A DNA stretch of 64,000 bases from Hemerocallis citrina (lineage: Eukaryota > Streptophyta > Magnoliopsida > Asparagales > Asphodelaceae): positions 311,797,469 through 311,861,468 of the forward strand of contig CM030361.1 of NCBI GenBank assembly GCA_017893485.1, given 5' to 3'. How positions within the stretch are numbered: position 1 is the first letter of the stretch; every line of letters starts with the position of its first letter. Of this stretch, positions 31,201 to 46,910 are shown piece after piece. Position numbers and translations under genes: made by a program. The notes below the pieces were generated by a model. That model was not told where the DNA came from. It did no database searches and was given only the letters and a program-made list of their open reading frames with translations.

Positions 31201-34200
31201 AAAGTACCCGAAAACTGTGGACTATAGCCCAAAAATGAGGCTAAAATAGACAAATACAAAATTTCACGGAAACGGTCGGAAACTGTGGACTATAACCCAC
31301 AAAATGAGGCCAAAACATTTAAATACGAAATCTCAAAAAATTGATCGAAAATAGTGTACTATAGCCAACAAAATGTGGGTAATAAAAATTCTCACGAAAG
31401 TGGGCGAAAACTGTGGACTATAGCCCACAAATGAGGCTAAAACACTCAAATAAATTATTTCACGAAAACGGAAGGAAACTGTGGACTATATCCCACAAAA
31501 TGAGGTCAAAACAGTAAAGTACTAAATCTCATGAAGGTGATCAAAACAGTGCACTATTGCCCAAAAAATGACGGAAAATTTAAAATTTCACGAATGTGGC
31601 CGAAAACTGTGGACTAAAGCCCACGAATGAGGCTAAAACAGTCAAAAAACAAAATTTCACGAAAATGGATGGAAATTGTGGACTATAACCCACAAAATGA
31701 AGTGAAAAAGTAAAACACAAATCTCATTAAAGTGATCGAAAACAGTGAACTATAGCTCACAAAATGAGGAAAATAAAAAATCTCACGAAAATGCCCGAAA
31801 ACTGTGGACTATATATAGCCCACAAATGAGGCTAAAACAGATAAATACAAAATTAGAAGAAAACCGTCGGAAACTGTGGGCTTTAACTCACAAAATGGGG
31901 CCAAAACTTTAAAATACGAAATCCCAAGAAAGTGATCGAAAACAGTGTACTATAGCCCACAAAATATGGGAAATGGAAATTCTCACAAAAGTGGCCGAAA
32001 ACTGTGGACTATAGCCCATAAATGAGACTAAAACAGTCAAATACAATATTTCACGAAAACGGCGGGAAACTGTGGACTATAACCCACAAAATGAGGCCAA
32101 AACAGTAAAATACCAAATCTCATGAAAGTGATCGAAAAATAGTGTACAATAGCCCAAAAAAATGTGGGAAATAAAAATTCTCACGAAATTGTCTGAAAAG
32201 TGTGGACTATAGCCCAAAAACGAAGCTGATACAGTCAAATACAAATTTTCATGAAAACGGTCGGAAACAATGGACTATAAACCACAAAATGAAGCCAAAA
32301 CATTAAAATACAAAATCTCAAGAAAGTGATCGAAAACAGTGTACTATAGCCCACAAAATGTGGGAAATAAAAAATCTTACGAAGGTGCCCGAAAACTGTG
32401 GACTATATCTCACAAATGGGGCTAAAACAGTCAAATACGAAATTTCACGAAAACGGTCCGAAACTGTGGACTACAACCCACAAAATGAGGCCAAAATAGT
32501 AAAATACGAAATCTCATGAAAGTGATCGAAAATAGAGAACTATAGCCCACAAAATGAGGGAAATAAAAAATCTCACGAAAGTGCCCGAAAACTGTGGACT
32601 ATAGCCCACAAATGAGGCTAAAATAGACAAATACAAAATTTCAACAAAACCGTTGGAAACTGTGGACTATATAACTCACAAAATGAGGCCAGAACATTAA
32701 AATACGAAATCTCCTGAAAGTGATCGAAAATAGTGTATAATAGCCCACAAAATGTGGGAAATAAAAATTCTCATGAAAGTGGCCGAAAACTGTGGACTAT
32801 TGCCCACAAAAGAGGCTAAAATAGTCAAATATAATATTTCACGAAAACTGTCGGAAACTGTGGATTATAACCCACAAAATGAGGCCAAAACAGTAAAATA
32901 TGAAAACTCATGAGAGTGATGGAAAAACTGTGTACAATAGCCCACAAAATGTTGGAAATAAAAATTCTCACGAAATTGTCTGAAAACAGTAGACTATAGC
33001 CCACAAATGAAGCTAAAACAGTCAAATACTAATTTTCAGGAAAACGGTCTGAAACTATGGACTAAAAACCACAAAATGAGGCCAAAACATTAAAATACAA
33101 AATCTCCTGAAATTGATCGAAAACAGTGTACTATAGCCCACAAAATGTGGGAAATAAAGAATCTCTCGAAGGTGCCCGAAAACTGTGGACTATAGCACAC
33201 AAATGAGGCTAAAACAGTCAAATACGAAATCTCATGAAACTGTCATCGAAAACAGTGTACTATAGCCAACAAAATTTGGGAAAATTTTTTTTCACGAAAC
33301 TATTCGGAAACTGTGGACTATATCCCACAAATGAGACCAAAACAGTCAAAAACAAAATTTCAAGAAAACCATCGGAAACTGAGGACTATAACCCACAAAA
33401 TGAGGCCAAAACTGTAAAATACGAAATCGCTAGAAAGTGATGGAAAACAGTGAACTATAGAACACAAAATGAGGGAAATATTAAATCTCACGAAAGTGCT
33501 TGAAAATTGCGGACTATATACAGCCCACAAATGAGGCTAAAACAGTCAAATACAAAATTTCATGAAAAAGGTTGGAAACTGTGGACTATAGACCACAAAA
33601 TGAGGCCAAAACATTAAAATACGTAATCTCATGAAAGTCATCGAAAACAGTGTACTATATTCAAAAAAATGTGGGAAATAAAAAATCTCACGAAGGTGTC
33701 CGAAAACTGTGGACTATAGCCCACAAATGATGATAAAACAGACAAATACAAAAATCCAACTAAACCGTCGGAAACTGTGGACAATATAACTCACAAAATG
33801 AGGCCAAAACATTAAAATACGTAATCACATGAAAGTGATCGAAAATAGTGTATAATTGCCCACAAAATGTGAGAAATAAAAATTCTCACAAAAGTGGCCG
33901 AAAACTAAGGACTATAGCCCACAAATGAGGCTAAAACAGTAAAATACGAAAACTCATGAAAGTGATCGAAAAACAGTGTACAATAGCCCACAAAATGTGG
34001 AAAATAAAAAATCTCACGAAGGTGCCCGAAAACTGTGGACTATATAGCACACAAATGAGGCTAAAACAGTCAAATTCAAATTTTCACGAAAACAGTCGGA
34101 AACTGTGGACTACAACCCACAAAATGAGGCCAAAACAGTACAACACGAAATCTCATCAAAGTGATCGAAAACAGTGTACTATACCCAACAAAATGTGGGA

Positions 34201-36819
34201 AAAAATTCTCATGAAACTGTTATGAAACTATGGACTATATCCCACAAATGAGCCTAAAACAGTCAAAAACAAAATTTCACGAAAACCGTCGGAAACTGAG
34301 GACTATAACCCACAAAATGAGGCCAAAATTGTAAAATATCAAATCGCTAGAAACTGATCGAAAACAGTGAACTGTAGACCACAAAAGGAGGGAAATAATA
34401 AATCTCACGAAAGTGCTCGAAAATTGTGGACTATATATTGTCCACAAATGAGGCTAAAATAGTCAAATACAAAATTTCATGAAAAAGGTCGGAAACTTTG
34501 GACTATAGACCACAAAATGAGGCCAAAACATTAAAATACGTAATCTCATGAAAGTCATCAAAAACAGTGTACTATAGCCCACAAAATGTTGAAAATAAAA
34601 AATCTCACGAAGGTGCCCGAAAACTGTGGACTATTGCCCACAAATGAGGCTAAAACAGACCAATACAAAATTCCAACTAAACCGTCGGAAACTATGGACT
34701 ATATAACTCACAAAATTAGGCCAAAACATTAAAATACGAAATCTCATGAATGTGATCGAAAATAGTTTATAATAGCCCACAAAATGTGAGAAATAAAAAT
34801 TCTCACGAAAGTGGCCGAAAACTGTGTACTATAGCCCACAAATGAGGCTAAAATAGTCAAATACAATATTTCACGAAAACTGTTGGAAACTGTGGACTAT
34901 AACCCACAAAATAAGGCCAAAACAGTAAAATACGAAAACTCATGAAAGTGATCGAAAAACAGTGTACAATAGCCCACAAAATGTGGGAAATAAAAATTCT
35001 CAAGAAATTGTCTGAAAACTGTGGACTATATAGCCCACAAATGAAGATAAAACAGTCAAATAAAAATTTTGACGAAAATGGTTGGAAACTATGGACTATA
35101 AACCACAGAATGAGGCCAAAACATTAAAATACGAAATCTCATGAAATTGATCGAAAAAGTGTACTATAGCCCACAAAATGTAGGAAATAAAAATCTCAAG
35201 AAGGTGCCCGAAAACTGTGGACTATACCACACAAATGAGGCTAAAACAGTCAAATACAATATTTCACGAAAACTATCGGAAACTGTGGACTATAACCCAC
35301 AAAACGAAGGTGCCTGAAAACTGTGGACTATTGCCCACAAATGAGACTAAAACAGACCAATACAAAATTCCAACTAAACCGTCGGAAACTGTGGACTATA
35401 TAACTCACAAAATAAGGCCAAAACATTAAAATACGAAATCTCATGAAAGTGATCGGAAATAGTGTATAATAGCCCACAAAATGTGAAAAATAAAAATTCT
35501 CACGAAAGTGGCCAAAAACTGCGAACTATAGCCCACAAATGAGGCGAAAATAGTCAAATACAATATTTCACGAAAACTGTCGGAAACTTTGGACTATAAC
35601 CCACAAAATGAGGCTAAAACAGTAAATTACGAAAACTCATGAGAGTAATCGAAAAACTGTGTACAATAGCCCACAAAATGTGGGAAATAAAAATTATCAC
35701 GAAATTGTCTGAAAGCTGTGGACTATTGCCCACAAATGAAGCTAAAACAATCAAATATAAATTTTCACGAAAACGGTCGGAAACTATGGACTAAAAACTA
35801 CAAAATGAGGCCAAAACATTAAAATATCAAATCTCATTAAATTGATCGAAAACAGTGTACTATAGCCCACAAAATGTGGGAAATAAAAAATCTCACGAAG
35901 GTGCCCGAAAACTGTGGACTATAGAACACAAATGAGGCTAAAATAGTCCAATACAAAATTTCAAACGGTCGGAAACTGTGGACTATAGCCCACAACTGAA
36001 GCTAAAATAGTCCAATACAAAATTTCACGAAAATGGTCGAAAACTGTGGACTGTAACCCACAAAAAGAGGCCAAAACAGTATAATACTAAATCTCATGAA
36101 AGAGTTCGAAAACAATGCAGCCCATAAAATGTGGGAAGTAAAAATTCTCACGAAAGTGGCCAAAAACTGTGGACTATAACCCACAAATGATGCTAAAATG
36201 GTCAAATACAATATTTCACGAAAACGGCCGGAAACTGTTGACTTAAAACCCACAAAATGAGGCCAAAACAGTAAAATACAAAATCTTATGAAAGTGTTCA
36301 AAAATAGTGTACTATTGCCCACAAAATGTGGGAAATAAAAATCTCACGAAAGTGCCCCAAAACTGTGGACTATAGCCCACAAATAGTGCTAAAACAGACA
36401 AATACAAAATTACAAGAAAACCGTCGGAAACTGTGGACTATAACTCACAAAATAAGGCCGAAACATTAAAATACGAAATCTCAAGAAAGTGATCGAAAAC
36501 AGTGAACTATAGCCCACAAAATGAGGAAAATAAAAAATCTCACGAAAGTGCCCGAAAACTGTGGACTATAGCCCACAACTGAGGCAAAACAAACAAATAC
36601 AAAATTCCAACAAAACCGTCGGAAACTGTGGACTATATAACTCACAAAATGAGGCCAAAACCTTAAAATACGAAATCTCATGAAAGTGATCGAAAACAGT
36701 GAACTATAGCCCACAAAATGAGGGAAATAAAAATTCTCACGAAAGTGCCCGAAAATTGTGGATGGTATATAACCCACAAATGAGGCTAAAACTGTCAAAT
36801 ACAAAATTTCGCAAAAACG

Positions 36820-39800
36820 GTCGGAAACTGTGGACTATAAACCACAAAATGAGGCCAAAACATTAAAATACGAAATCTCATGCAAGTGATCGAAAACTGT
36901 GAACTTTAGCCCACAAAATGAGGAAAATAAAAAAACTCACGAAAGTGCCCGAAAACTGTGGACTATAGCCCGGAAATGAGGCTAAAACAGTCAGATACAA
37001 TATTTCACGAAAACGGTCGGAAACTGTGGACTATAACCCTCAAAATGAGGCAAAAACAGTAAAATACGAAAACTCATTAGAGTGATCGAAAATAGTGTAC
37101 TATAGCCCACAAAATATGGAAAATAAAATTCTCACGAAAGTTTCCGAATACTGTGGACTATAGCCCACAAATGAGGCTAAAAGAGTCAAATACAAAATTT
37201 CACGAAAATTGTCGAAATCTGAGGACTATAACCCACAAAATGAGGCCAGAACAGTAAAATAGAAAATCTCTTGGAAGTTCGAAAACAGTGTACAATACCC
37301 ACAAAATGTGGGAAATAAAAATTATCATGAAAATGGCCGAAAACTGTGGACAATAGCCCACAAATGAGGCTAAAACAGTCAAATTCAACATTTCACGAAA
37401 ACGGCCGGAAACTGTGGACTATAGCCCACAACTGAGGCTAAAACAGTCAAATACAAAATTTCCCGAAAATTGTCGAAATCTGACGAATATAACCCACAAA
37501 ATGAGGTCAAAACAGTAAAATACTAAATCTCATGAAAGTGACCAAAAACAGTGTACTATAGCCCACAAAATGTGGGAAATAAAAATTCTCTCGAAAGTGG
37601 CAGAAAACTATGGACTATAGCCTACTAATGATGATAAAATGGTCAAATACAACATTTCACGAAAACGGTCGGAAATTGTGGACTATAACCCACAAAATGA
37701 GGCCAAAACAGTAAAATACGAAATCTCATGATAGTGATCGAAAATAGTGAACTACAGCCCACAATATGAGGGAAATAAAAAAAATCTCACAAAAGTGCCA
37801 GAAAATTGTGGACTACATATAGCCTACAAATGAGTCTAAAATAGTCAAATTCAAAATTTCACGAAAACGGCCGAAAAGTGTGGACTATAACTAACAAAAA
37901 GAGGCAAAACAGAAAAATACGAAATCTCATGAAAGTGATCAAAAACAGTGTACTATAGCCCACAAAATGTGGGAAAGAAGAATTCTCACGAAAGTGTTCG
38001 GAAACTGTGGACTATAGCCCACAAATGAGACTAAAACAGTCAAAAACAAAATTTCACGAAAACCGTCGGAATTTGAGGCCTATAACCCACAAAATGAGAA
38101 CAAACAGTAAAAGACGAAATCTCATGAAAGTGATCGTAAACAGTGAACTATAGCCCACAAAATGAGGGAAATAAAAACTCTCACGAAAGTGCCTGAAAAA
38201 TGTTGACTATATACAGCCCACAAAAGAGGCTAAAACAGTCAAATACAAAATTTCACAAAAATATTCTGAAAATGTGGACTATAAGCCACAAAATGAGGCC
38301 AAAACAGTAAAATATGAAATCTCATGAAAGTGATCGAAAATAGTGTACTATAGCCCACAAAATGTTGGAAATAAAAATTCTCAAGAAAGTGGCCGAAAAC
38401 TGTGGACTATATAGCCCAAAAATTAGGCTAAAACAGTCAAATTCAACATTTCACGAAAACGGTCGGAACTTCTGGACTATAGCCCATAACTAAGGCTAAA
38501 ACAGTCAAATACAAAATTTCACGAAAACGGTCGGAAACTGTGGACTATAACCCACAAAATGATGCCAAAACAGTATAATACTAAATCTCATGAAAGTGTT
38601 CGAAAACAGTGTACTATAGCCCAAAAAATGTGGGAAAAAAATTCTCCCAAAAGTGGCCGAAAACTATGCACTATAGCCCATAATTTAGACTAAAACAGTC
38701 AAATTCAACATTTCACGAAAACTGTGGGAACCAGTGGAAAATAGCCCACAACTGAGGCTAAAACAGTCAAAAACAAAAATTCACGAAAATGGCCGGAAAC
38801 TGTGGACTACAACCCAAAAAATGCGGCCAAAATAGTACAGTACAAAATCTCATTAAAGTGTTCAAAAATAGTGTACTATAGCCCACAAAATGTGGGAAAT
38901 AAAAAATCCCACGAAAGTGCCCCAAAACTGTGGACTATAGCCCACAAATGATGCTAAAACAGACCAATACAAAATTCCAAGAAAACCGTCGGAAACTGTG
39001 GACTATAACTCTCAAAATGAGGCCAAATTATTAAAATACGAAATCACAATAAAGTGATCGAAAACAGTGAACTATAGCACACAAAATGAGGGAAGTAAAA
39101 AATCTCACGAAAGTACCCGAAATTTGTAGACTATAGCCTACAAATGAGCCTAAAACAGGCAAATACAAAATTCCAACAAAACCATCAGAAACTGTGGACT
39201 ATATAACTCTCAAAATGAGGCCAAAACACTAAAATACGATATCTCATGAAAGTGATCGAAAACAGTGTACTATAGCCCACAAAACGAAGGAAAATTAAAA
39301 ATCTCACGAAAGTGGTCGAAAACTGTGGACTATAGCCCACTAATGAGGCTAAAATAGTCAAATACAATATTTCACGAAAACGGTCGGAAACTGTGGACTA
39401 TAACCCACAAAATGAGGCCAAAATAGTAAAATTTGAAAACTCACCAGAGTGATCGAAAATTGTGTACTATAGCACACAAAATGAAGGAATATCAAAAATC
39501 TCACGAAAGTCAGAAAGTGGCCGAAAAGTGTGGACTATTATAGTACACAAATGAGGATAAAACAGTCACAAAACAAAATTTCACGAAAACGGACGAAAAC
39601 TGTGGACTATAACCCACAAAATGAGTTGAAAAAGTAAAATACGAAATATCATGAAAGTGATCGAAAACAGTGAACTATAGCCCACAAAATGAGGGAAATA
39701 AAAAATCTCACCAAAATGCCTGAAAATTGTGGACTATATATAGCCCACAAATGAGACTAAAACTGACAAATACAAAATTCCAAGAAAACCGTCAGAAACT

Positions 39801-41850
39801 GTGGACTCTAACTCACAAAATGAGGCCAAAACATTAAAATACGAAATGACATGAAAGTGATCGAAAATAGTGTACTATAGCCCACAAAATGTTGGAAATA
39901 AAAATTCTCAAGAAAGTGGCCTAAAATTGTGGACTACAGCTCGTAAATTAGGCTAAAACAGTCAAATTCAACATTTCCCGAAAATGGTCAGAACCTGTGG
40001 ACTATAGGCCACAACTGAGGCTAAAACAGTCCAATACAAAATATCACGAAAACAGTTAGAAACTGTGGACTATAACCCACAAAATGAGGCCAAAACAGTA
40101 TAATACTAAATCTCATGAAAGTGTTCGAAAACAGTGCAGCCCACAAAATGTGGGAAATAAAAATTCTCACGAAAGTGGCCGAAAACTGTGGACTATAGCC
40201 GACAAATAATGCTAAAATGGTCAAATACAATATTTCACGAAATCGGCCGGAAACTGTTGACTATATCCCACAAAATGAGGCCAAAACAGTAAAATATAAA
40301 ATCACGTGAAAGTGTTCAGAAATAGTGTACTATTGCCCACAAAATGTGGGAAATAAAAATTCTCGTGAAAGTGCCCCAAAACTATGGACTGTAGCCCACA
40401 AATGATGCTAAAACAGACAAATACAAAATTCCAAGAAAACCGTCGGAAACTGTGGACTATAACTCACAAAATGAGGCCAAAACATTAAAATACGAAATCT
40501 CAAGAAAGTGATCGAAAACAGTGAACTATATATACCACAAAATGAGGGAAATAAAAAATCTCACGAAAGTGCTCGAAAACTGTGCACTATCGCCCACAAA
40601 TGAGGCTAAAACAAACAATGCAAAATTCCAACAAAACCGTCAGAAACTATGGACTATATACCTCACAAAATGCGGCCAAAACATTAAAATACAAAATCTC
40701 ATGAAAGTGATCGAAAACAGTGAACTATAGCCCACAAAATGAAGCAAATAAAAAATCTCACGAAAGTACCTGAAAACTGTGGACTATAGCCCAGAAATGA
40801 GGTAAAACTTTCAGATACAATATTTCATGAAAACGGTCGGAAACTGTGGACTGTAACCCTCAAAATGAGGCGAAAAGAGTAAAATACGAAAACTCATGAG
40901 AGTGATCGAAAATAGTGTACTTTAGTCCACAAAATGTGGGAAATAAAAATTCTCACGAAAGTTTCCGAATACTGTGGACTATAGCCCACAAATGAAGCTA
41001 AAACAGTCAAATACAAAATTTCACGAAAATTGTCGAAATTTGAGGACTATAACCCACAAAATGAGGCCAAAACAGTAAAATACAAAATCTCTTGGAAGTG
41101 ATCGAAAACAGTGTACAATACCTACAAAATGTGTAAAGTAAAAATTGTCACGAAAGTGGCCGAAAACAGGGGACTATAGCCCACAAATGAGGCTAAAACA
41201 GTCAAATTCAACATTTCACGAAAACGGCCGGAAACTGTGGACAATGGCCCACAACTGAGGCTAAAACAGTCAAATACAAAATTTCCCGAAAATTGTCGAA
41301 ATCTGAGGACTATAACCCTCAAAATGAAGTCAAAACAGTAAAATACTAAATCTCTTGAAAGTGACAAAATGTGGGAAATAAAAATTCTCTCGAAAGTGGC
41401 TGAAAACTGTGGACTATAGCCTACTAATGATGCCAAAATGGTCAAATACAACATTTCACGAAAACGGCCAGAAATTGTGGACTATAACCCACAAAATGAG
41501 GCCAAAACAGTAAAATACGAAATCTCATGAAAGTGATCGAAAACAGTGAACGATAGCCCACAAAATGAGGGAAATAAAAAATCTCTCGAAAGTGCACGAA
41601 AACAGTGGACTATATCCCACAAATGAGGCTAAAACGGACAAATACAACATTTCACGAAAACCGTCGGAAACTTTGGACTATAACCCACAAAATGAGGCCA
41701 AATCATTAAAATATGAAATCTCAAGAAAGTGATCAAAAATAGTGTACTATAGGCCACAAAATGTGGGAAAAAGTTCTCACGAAAGTGGCCGATAACTGTG
41801 GACTATAGCCCACAAATGATGCTAAAACAGAGGGAAAACAAAATTTCACG
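36820..41850. repeat. Copy A of ~5.04-kb satellite block
   Basis: It matches copy B position for position: tgcaagtga at 36881 and 41918 (offset 5037). Further variant landmarks recur at 39367 and 44404, and at 40230 and 45266. It carries a 24-bp deletion near 41365 relative to copy B. Confidence 0.85.
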
Positions 41851-44800
41851 AAAACGGTCGGAAACTGTGGACTATAAACCACAAAATGAGGCCAAAACAT
41901 TAAAATACGAAATCTCATGCAAGTGAACGAAAACTGTGAACTATAGCCCACAAAATGAGGAAAATAAAAAATCTCACGAAAGTGCCCGAAAACTGTGGAC
42001 TATAGCCCGAAAATGAGGCTAAAACAGTCAGATACAATATTTCACGAAAACGGTCGGAAACTGTGGACTATAACCCTCAAAATGAGGCAAAAACAGTAAA
42101 ATACGAAAACTCATTAGAGTGATCGAAAACAGTGTACTATTGCCCACAAAATATGGAAAATAAAAATTCTCACGAAAGTTTCCGAATACTGTGGACTATA
42201 GCCCACAAATGAGGCTAAAAGAGTCAAATACAAAATTTCAGAAAAATTGTCGAAATCTGAGGACTATAACCCACAAAATGAGGCCAAAACAGTAAAATGA
42301 AAAATCTCTTGGAAGTTCGAAAACAGTGTACAATACCCACAAAATGTGGGAAATAAAAATTATCATGAAAATGGCCGAAAACTGTGGACAATAGCCCACA
42401 AATGAGGCTAAAACATTCAAATTCAACATTTCACGAAAACGGCCGGAAACTGTGGACTATAGCCCACAATTGAGGCTAAAACAGTCAAATACAAAATTTC
42501 CCGAAAATTGTCGAAATCTGAGGAATATAACCCACAAAATGAGGTCAAAACAGTAAAATACTAAATCTCATGAAAGTGACCAAAAACAGTGTACTATAGC
42601 CCACAAAATGTGGGAAATAAAAATTATCTCGAAAGTGGCAGAAAACTATGGACTATAGCCTACTAATGATGCTAAAATGGTAAAATACAACATTTCACGA
42701 AAACGGTCGGAAATTGTGGACTGTAACCCTCAAAATGTGGCCAAAACAGTAAATTACGAAATCTCATGATAGTGATCGAAAATAGTGAACTACAGCCCAC
42801 AATATGAGGGAAATAAAAAAATCTTACAAAAGTGCCAGAAAATTGTGGACTACATATAGCCCACAAATGAGGCTAAAATAGTCAAATACAAAATTTCACG
42901 AAAACGGTCGGAAATTGTGGACTATAACTAACAAAATGAGGCAAAACAGAAAAATACGAAATCTCATGAAAGTGATCAAAAACAGTGTACTATAGCCCAC
43001 AAAATGTGGGAAAGAAAAATTCTCACGAAAGTGTTCGGAAACTGTGGACTATAGCCCACAAATGAGACTAAAACAGTCAAAAACAAAATTTCACGAAAGC
43101 CGTCGGAATTTGAGGACTATAACCCACAAAATGAGGCCAAACAGTAAAAGACGAAATCTCATGAAAGTGATCGTAAACAGTGAACTATAGCCCACAAAAT
43201 GAGGAAAATAAAAAGTCTCACGAAAGTGCCTAAAAAAGTTGACCATATACAGCCCACAAAAGAGGCTAAAACAGTAAAATACAAAATTTCACGAAAATAT
43301 TCTGAAAATGTGGACTATAAGCCACAAAATGAGGCCAAAACAGTAAAATATGAAATCTCATGAAAGTGATCGAAAATAGTGTACTATAGCCCACAAAATG
43401 TTGGAAATAAAAATTCTCAAGAAAGTAGCCGAAAAATGTGGACTATATAGCCCATAAATTAGGCTAAAGCAGTCAAATTCAACATTTCACGAAAACGGTC
43501 GGAACTTCTGGACTATAGCCCAAAACTGAGGCTAAAACACTCCAATACAAAATTTCACGAAAACGGTCGGAAACTGTGGACTATAACCCACAAAATGATG
43601 CCAAAACAGTATAATACTAAATCTCATGAAAGTGTTCGAAAACAGTGTACTATGGCCCAGAAAATGTGGAAAAAAAAATTCTCCCGAAAGTGGCCGAAAA
43701 CTATGCACTATAGCCCATAATTTAGACTAAAACAGTCAAATTCAACATTTCACGAAAACTATCGGAACCAGTGGAAAATAGCCCACAACTGAGGCTAAAA
43801 CAGTCAAAAACAAAAATTCACGAAAATGGCCGGAAACTGTGGACTACAACCCAAAAAATGCGGCCAAAATAGTACAGTACAAAATCTCATTAAAGTGTTC
43901 AAAAATAGTGTACTATAGCCCACCAAATGTGGGAAATAAAAAATCCCACGAAAGTGCCCCAAAACTGTGGACTATAGCCCACAAATGATGCTAAAACAGA
44001 CCAATACAAAATTCCAAGAAAACCGTCGGAAACTGTGGACTATAACTCTCAAAATGAGGCCAAATTATTAAAATATGAAATCACAATAAAGTGATCGAAA
44101 ACAGTGAACTATAGCGCACAAAATGAGGGAAGTAAAAAATCTCACGAAAGTACCTGAAATTTGTAGACTATAGCCTACAAATGAGCCTAAAACAGGCAAA
44201 TACAAAATTCCAACAAAACCATCGGAAACTGTGGACTATATAACTCTCAAAATGAGGCCAAAACACTAAAATACGATATCTCATGAAAGTGATCGAAAAC
44301 AGTGTACTATAGCACACAAAAGGAAGGAAAATTAAAAATCTCACGAAAGTGGTCGAAAACTGTGGACTATAGCCCACTAATGAGGCTAAAATAGTCAAAT
44401 ACAATATTTCACGAAAACGGTCGGAAACTGTGGACTATAACCCACAAAATGAGGCCAAAACAGTAAAATTCGAAAACTCATCAGAGTGATCGAAAACTGT
44501 GTACTATAGCCCACAAAATGAAGGAATATCAAAAATCTCACGAAAGTCAGAAAGTGGCCGAAAAGTGTGGACTATTATAGTCCACAAATGAGGATAAAAC
44601 AGTCACAAAACAAAATTTCACGAAAACGAACGAAAACTGTGGACTATAACCCACAAAATGAGTTGAAAAAGTAAAATACGAAATATCATGAAAGTGATCG
44701 AAAAGAGTGAACTATAGCCCACAAAATGAGGGAAATAAAAAATCTCACCAAAATGCCTGAAAATTGTGACTATATATAGCCCACAAATGAGGCTAAAACT

Positions 44801-46910
44801 GACAAATACAAAATTCCAAGAAAACCGTCAGAAATTGTGGACTCTAACTCACAAAATGAGGCCAAAACATTAAAATACGAAATGACATGAAAGTGATCGA
44901 AAATAGTGTACTATAGCCCACAAAATGTTGGAAATAAAAATTCTCAAGAAAGTGGCCTAAAACTGTGGACTACAGCCCGTAAATTAGGCTAAAACAGTAA
45001 AATTCAACATTTCCCGAAAATGGTCGGAACCTGTGGACTATAGGCCACAACTGAGGCTAAAACAGTCCAATACAAAATATCACGAAAACAGTCAGAAACT
45101 GTGGACTATAACCCACAAAATGAGGCCAAAACAGTATAATACTAAATCTCATGAAAGTGTTCGAAAACAGTGCAGCGCACAAAATGTGGGAAATAAAAAT
45201 TCTCACGAAAGTGGCCGAAAACTGTGGACTATAGCCGACAAATATTGCTAAAATGGTCAAATACAATATTTCACGAAATCGGCCGGAAACTGTTGACTAT
45301 AACCCATAAAATAAGGCCAAAACAGTAAAATATAAAATCTCATGAAAGTGTTCAGAAATAGTGTACTATTGCCCACAAAATGTGGGAAATAAAAATTCTC
45401 GCGAAAGTGCCCCAAAACTGTGGACTGTAGCCCACAAATGATGCTGAAACAGACAAATACAAAATTCCAAGAAAACCGTCGGAAACTGTGGACTATAACT
45501 CACAAAATGAGGCCAAAACATTAAAATACGAAATCTCAAGAAAGTGATAAAAAACAGTGAACTATATCCCACAAAATGAGGGAAATAAAAAATCTCACGA
45601 AAGTGCTCGAAAACTGTGGACTATCGCCCACAAATGAGGCTAAAACAAACAAATGCAAAATTTCAACAAAACCGTCAGAAACTATGGACTATATAACTCA
45701 CAAAATGCGGCCAAAACATTAAATTACAAAAACTCATGAAAGTTATCGAAAACAGTGAACTATAGCCCACAAAATGAAGCAAAAAAAAAATCTCACGAAA
45801 GTACCTGAAAACTGTGGACTACAGCCCAGAAATGAGGGTAAAACTGTCAGATACAATATTTCATAAAAACGGTCGGAAACTGTGGACTGTAACCCTCAAA
45901 ATGAGGCGAAAACAGTAAAATACGAAAACTCATGAGAGTGATCGAAAACAGTGTACTATAGTCCACAAAATGTGGGAAATAAAAATTCTCACGAAAGTTT
46001 CCGAATACTGTGTGGACTATAGCCCACAAATGAAGCTAAAACAGTCAAATACAAAATTTCACGAAAATTGTCGAAATTTGAGGACTATAACCTACAAAAT
46101 GAGGCCAAAACAGTAAAATACAAAATCTCTTGGAAGTGATCGAAAACAGTGTACAATACCTACAAAATGAGTAAAGTAAAAATTGTCACGAAGTGGCCGA
46201 AAACTGGGGACTATAGCCCACAAATGAGGCTAAAACAATCAAATTCAACATTTCACGAAAATGGCCGGAAACTGTGGACTATGGCCCACAACTGAGGCTA
46301 AAACAGTCAAATACAAAATTTCCCGAAAATTGTCGAAATCTGAGGACTATAACCCTCAAAATGAGGTCAAAACAGTAAAATACTAAATCTCTTGAAAGTG
46401 ACCGAAAACAGTGTACTATAGCCCACAAAATGTGGGAAATAAAAATTCTCTCGAAAGTGGCTGAAAACTGTGGACTATTGCCTACTAATGATGCCAAAAT
46501 GGTCAAATACAACATTTCACGAAAACGGCCAGAAATTGTGGACTATAACCCACAAAATGAGGCCAAAATAGTAAAATACGAAATCTCATGAAAGTGATCG
46601 AAAACAGTGAACTATAGCCCACAAAATGAGGGAAATAAAAAATCTCTCGAAAGTGCCCGAAAACAGTGGACTATAGCCCACAAATGAGGCTAAAACGGAC
46701 AAATACAACATTTCACGAAAACCGTCGAAAACTTTGGACTATAACCCACAAAATGAGGCCAAATCATTAAAATATGAAATCTCAAGAAAGTGATCAAAAA
46801 TAGTGTACTATAGGCCACTAAATGTGGGAAAAAGTTCTCACGAAAGTGGCCGATAACTGTGGACTATAGCCCACAAATGATGCTAAAACAGAGGGAAAAC
46901 AAAATTTCAC
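41851..46910. repeat. Copy B of ~5.04-kb satellite block
   Basis: Directly adjacent to copy A. After the 24-bp difference the offset becomes 5061 (agggaaaac at 41831 and 46892). The block edges fall within a segment that matches on both sides, as expected for unequal crossing-over. Confidence 0.85.
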
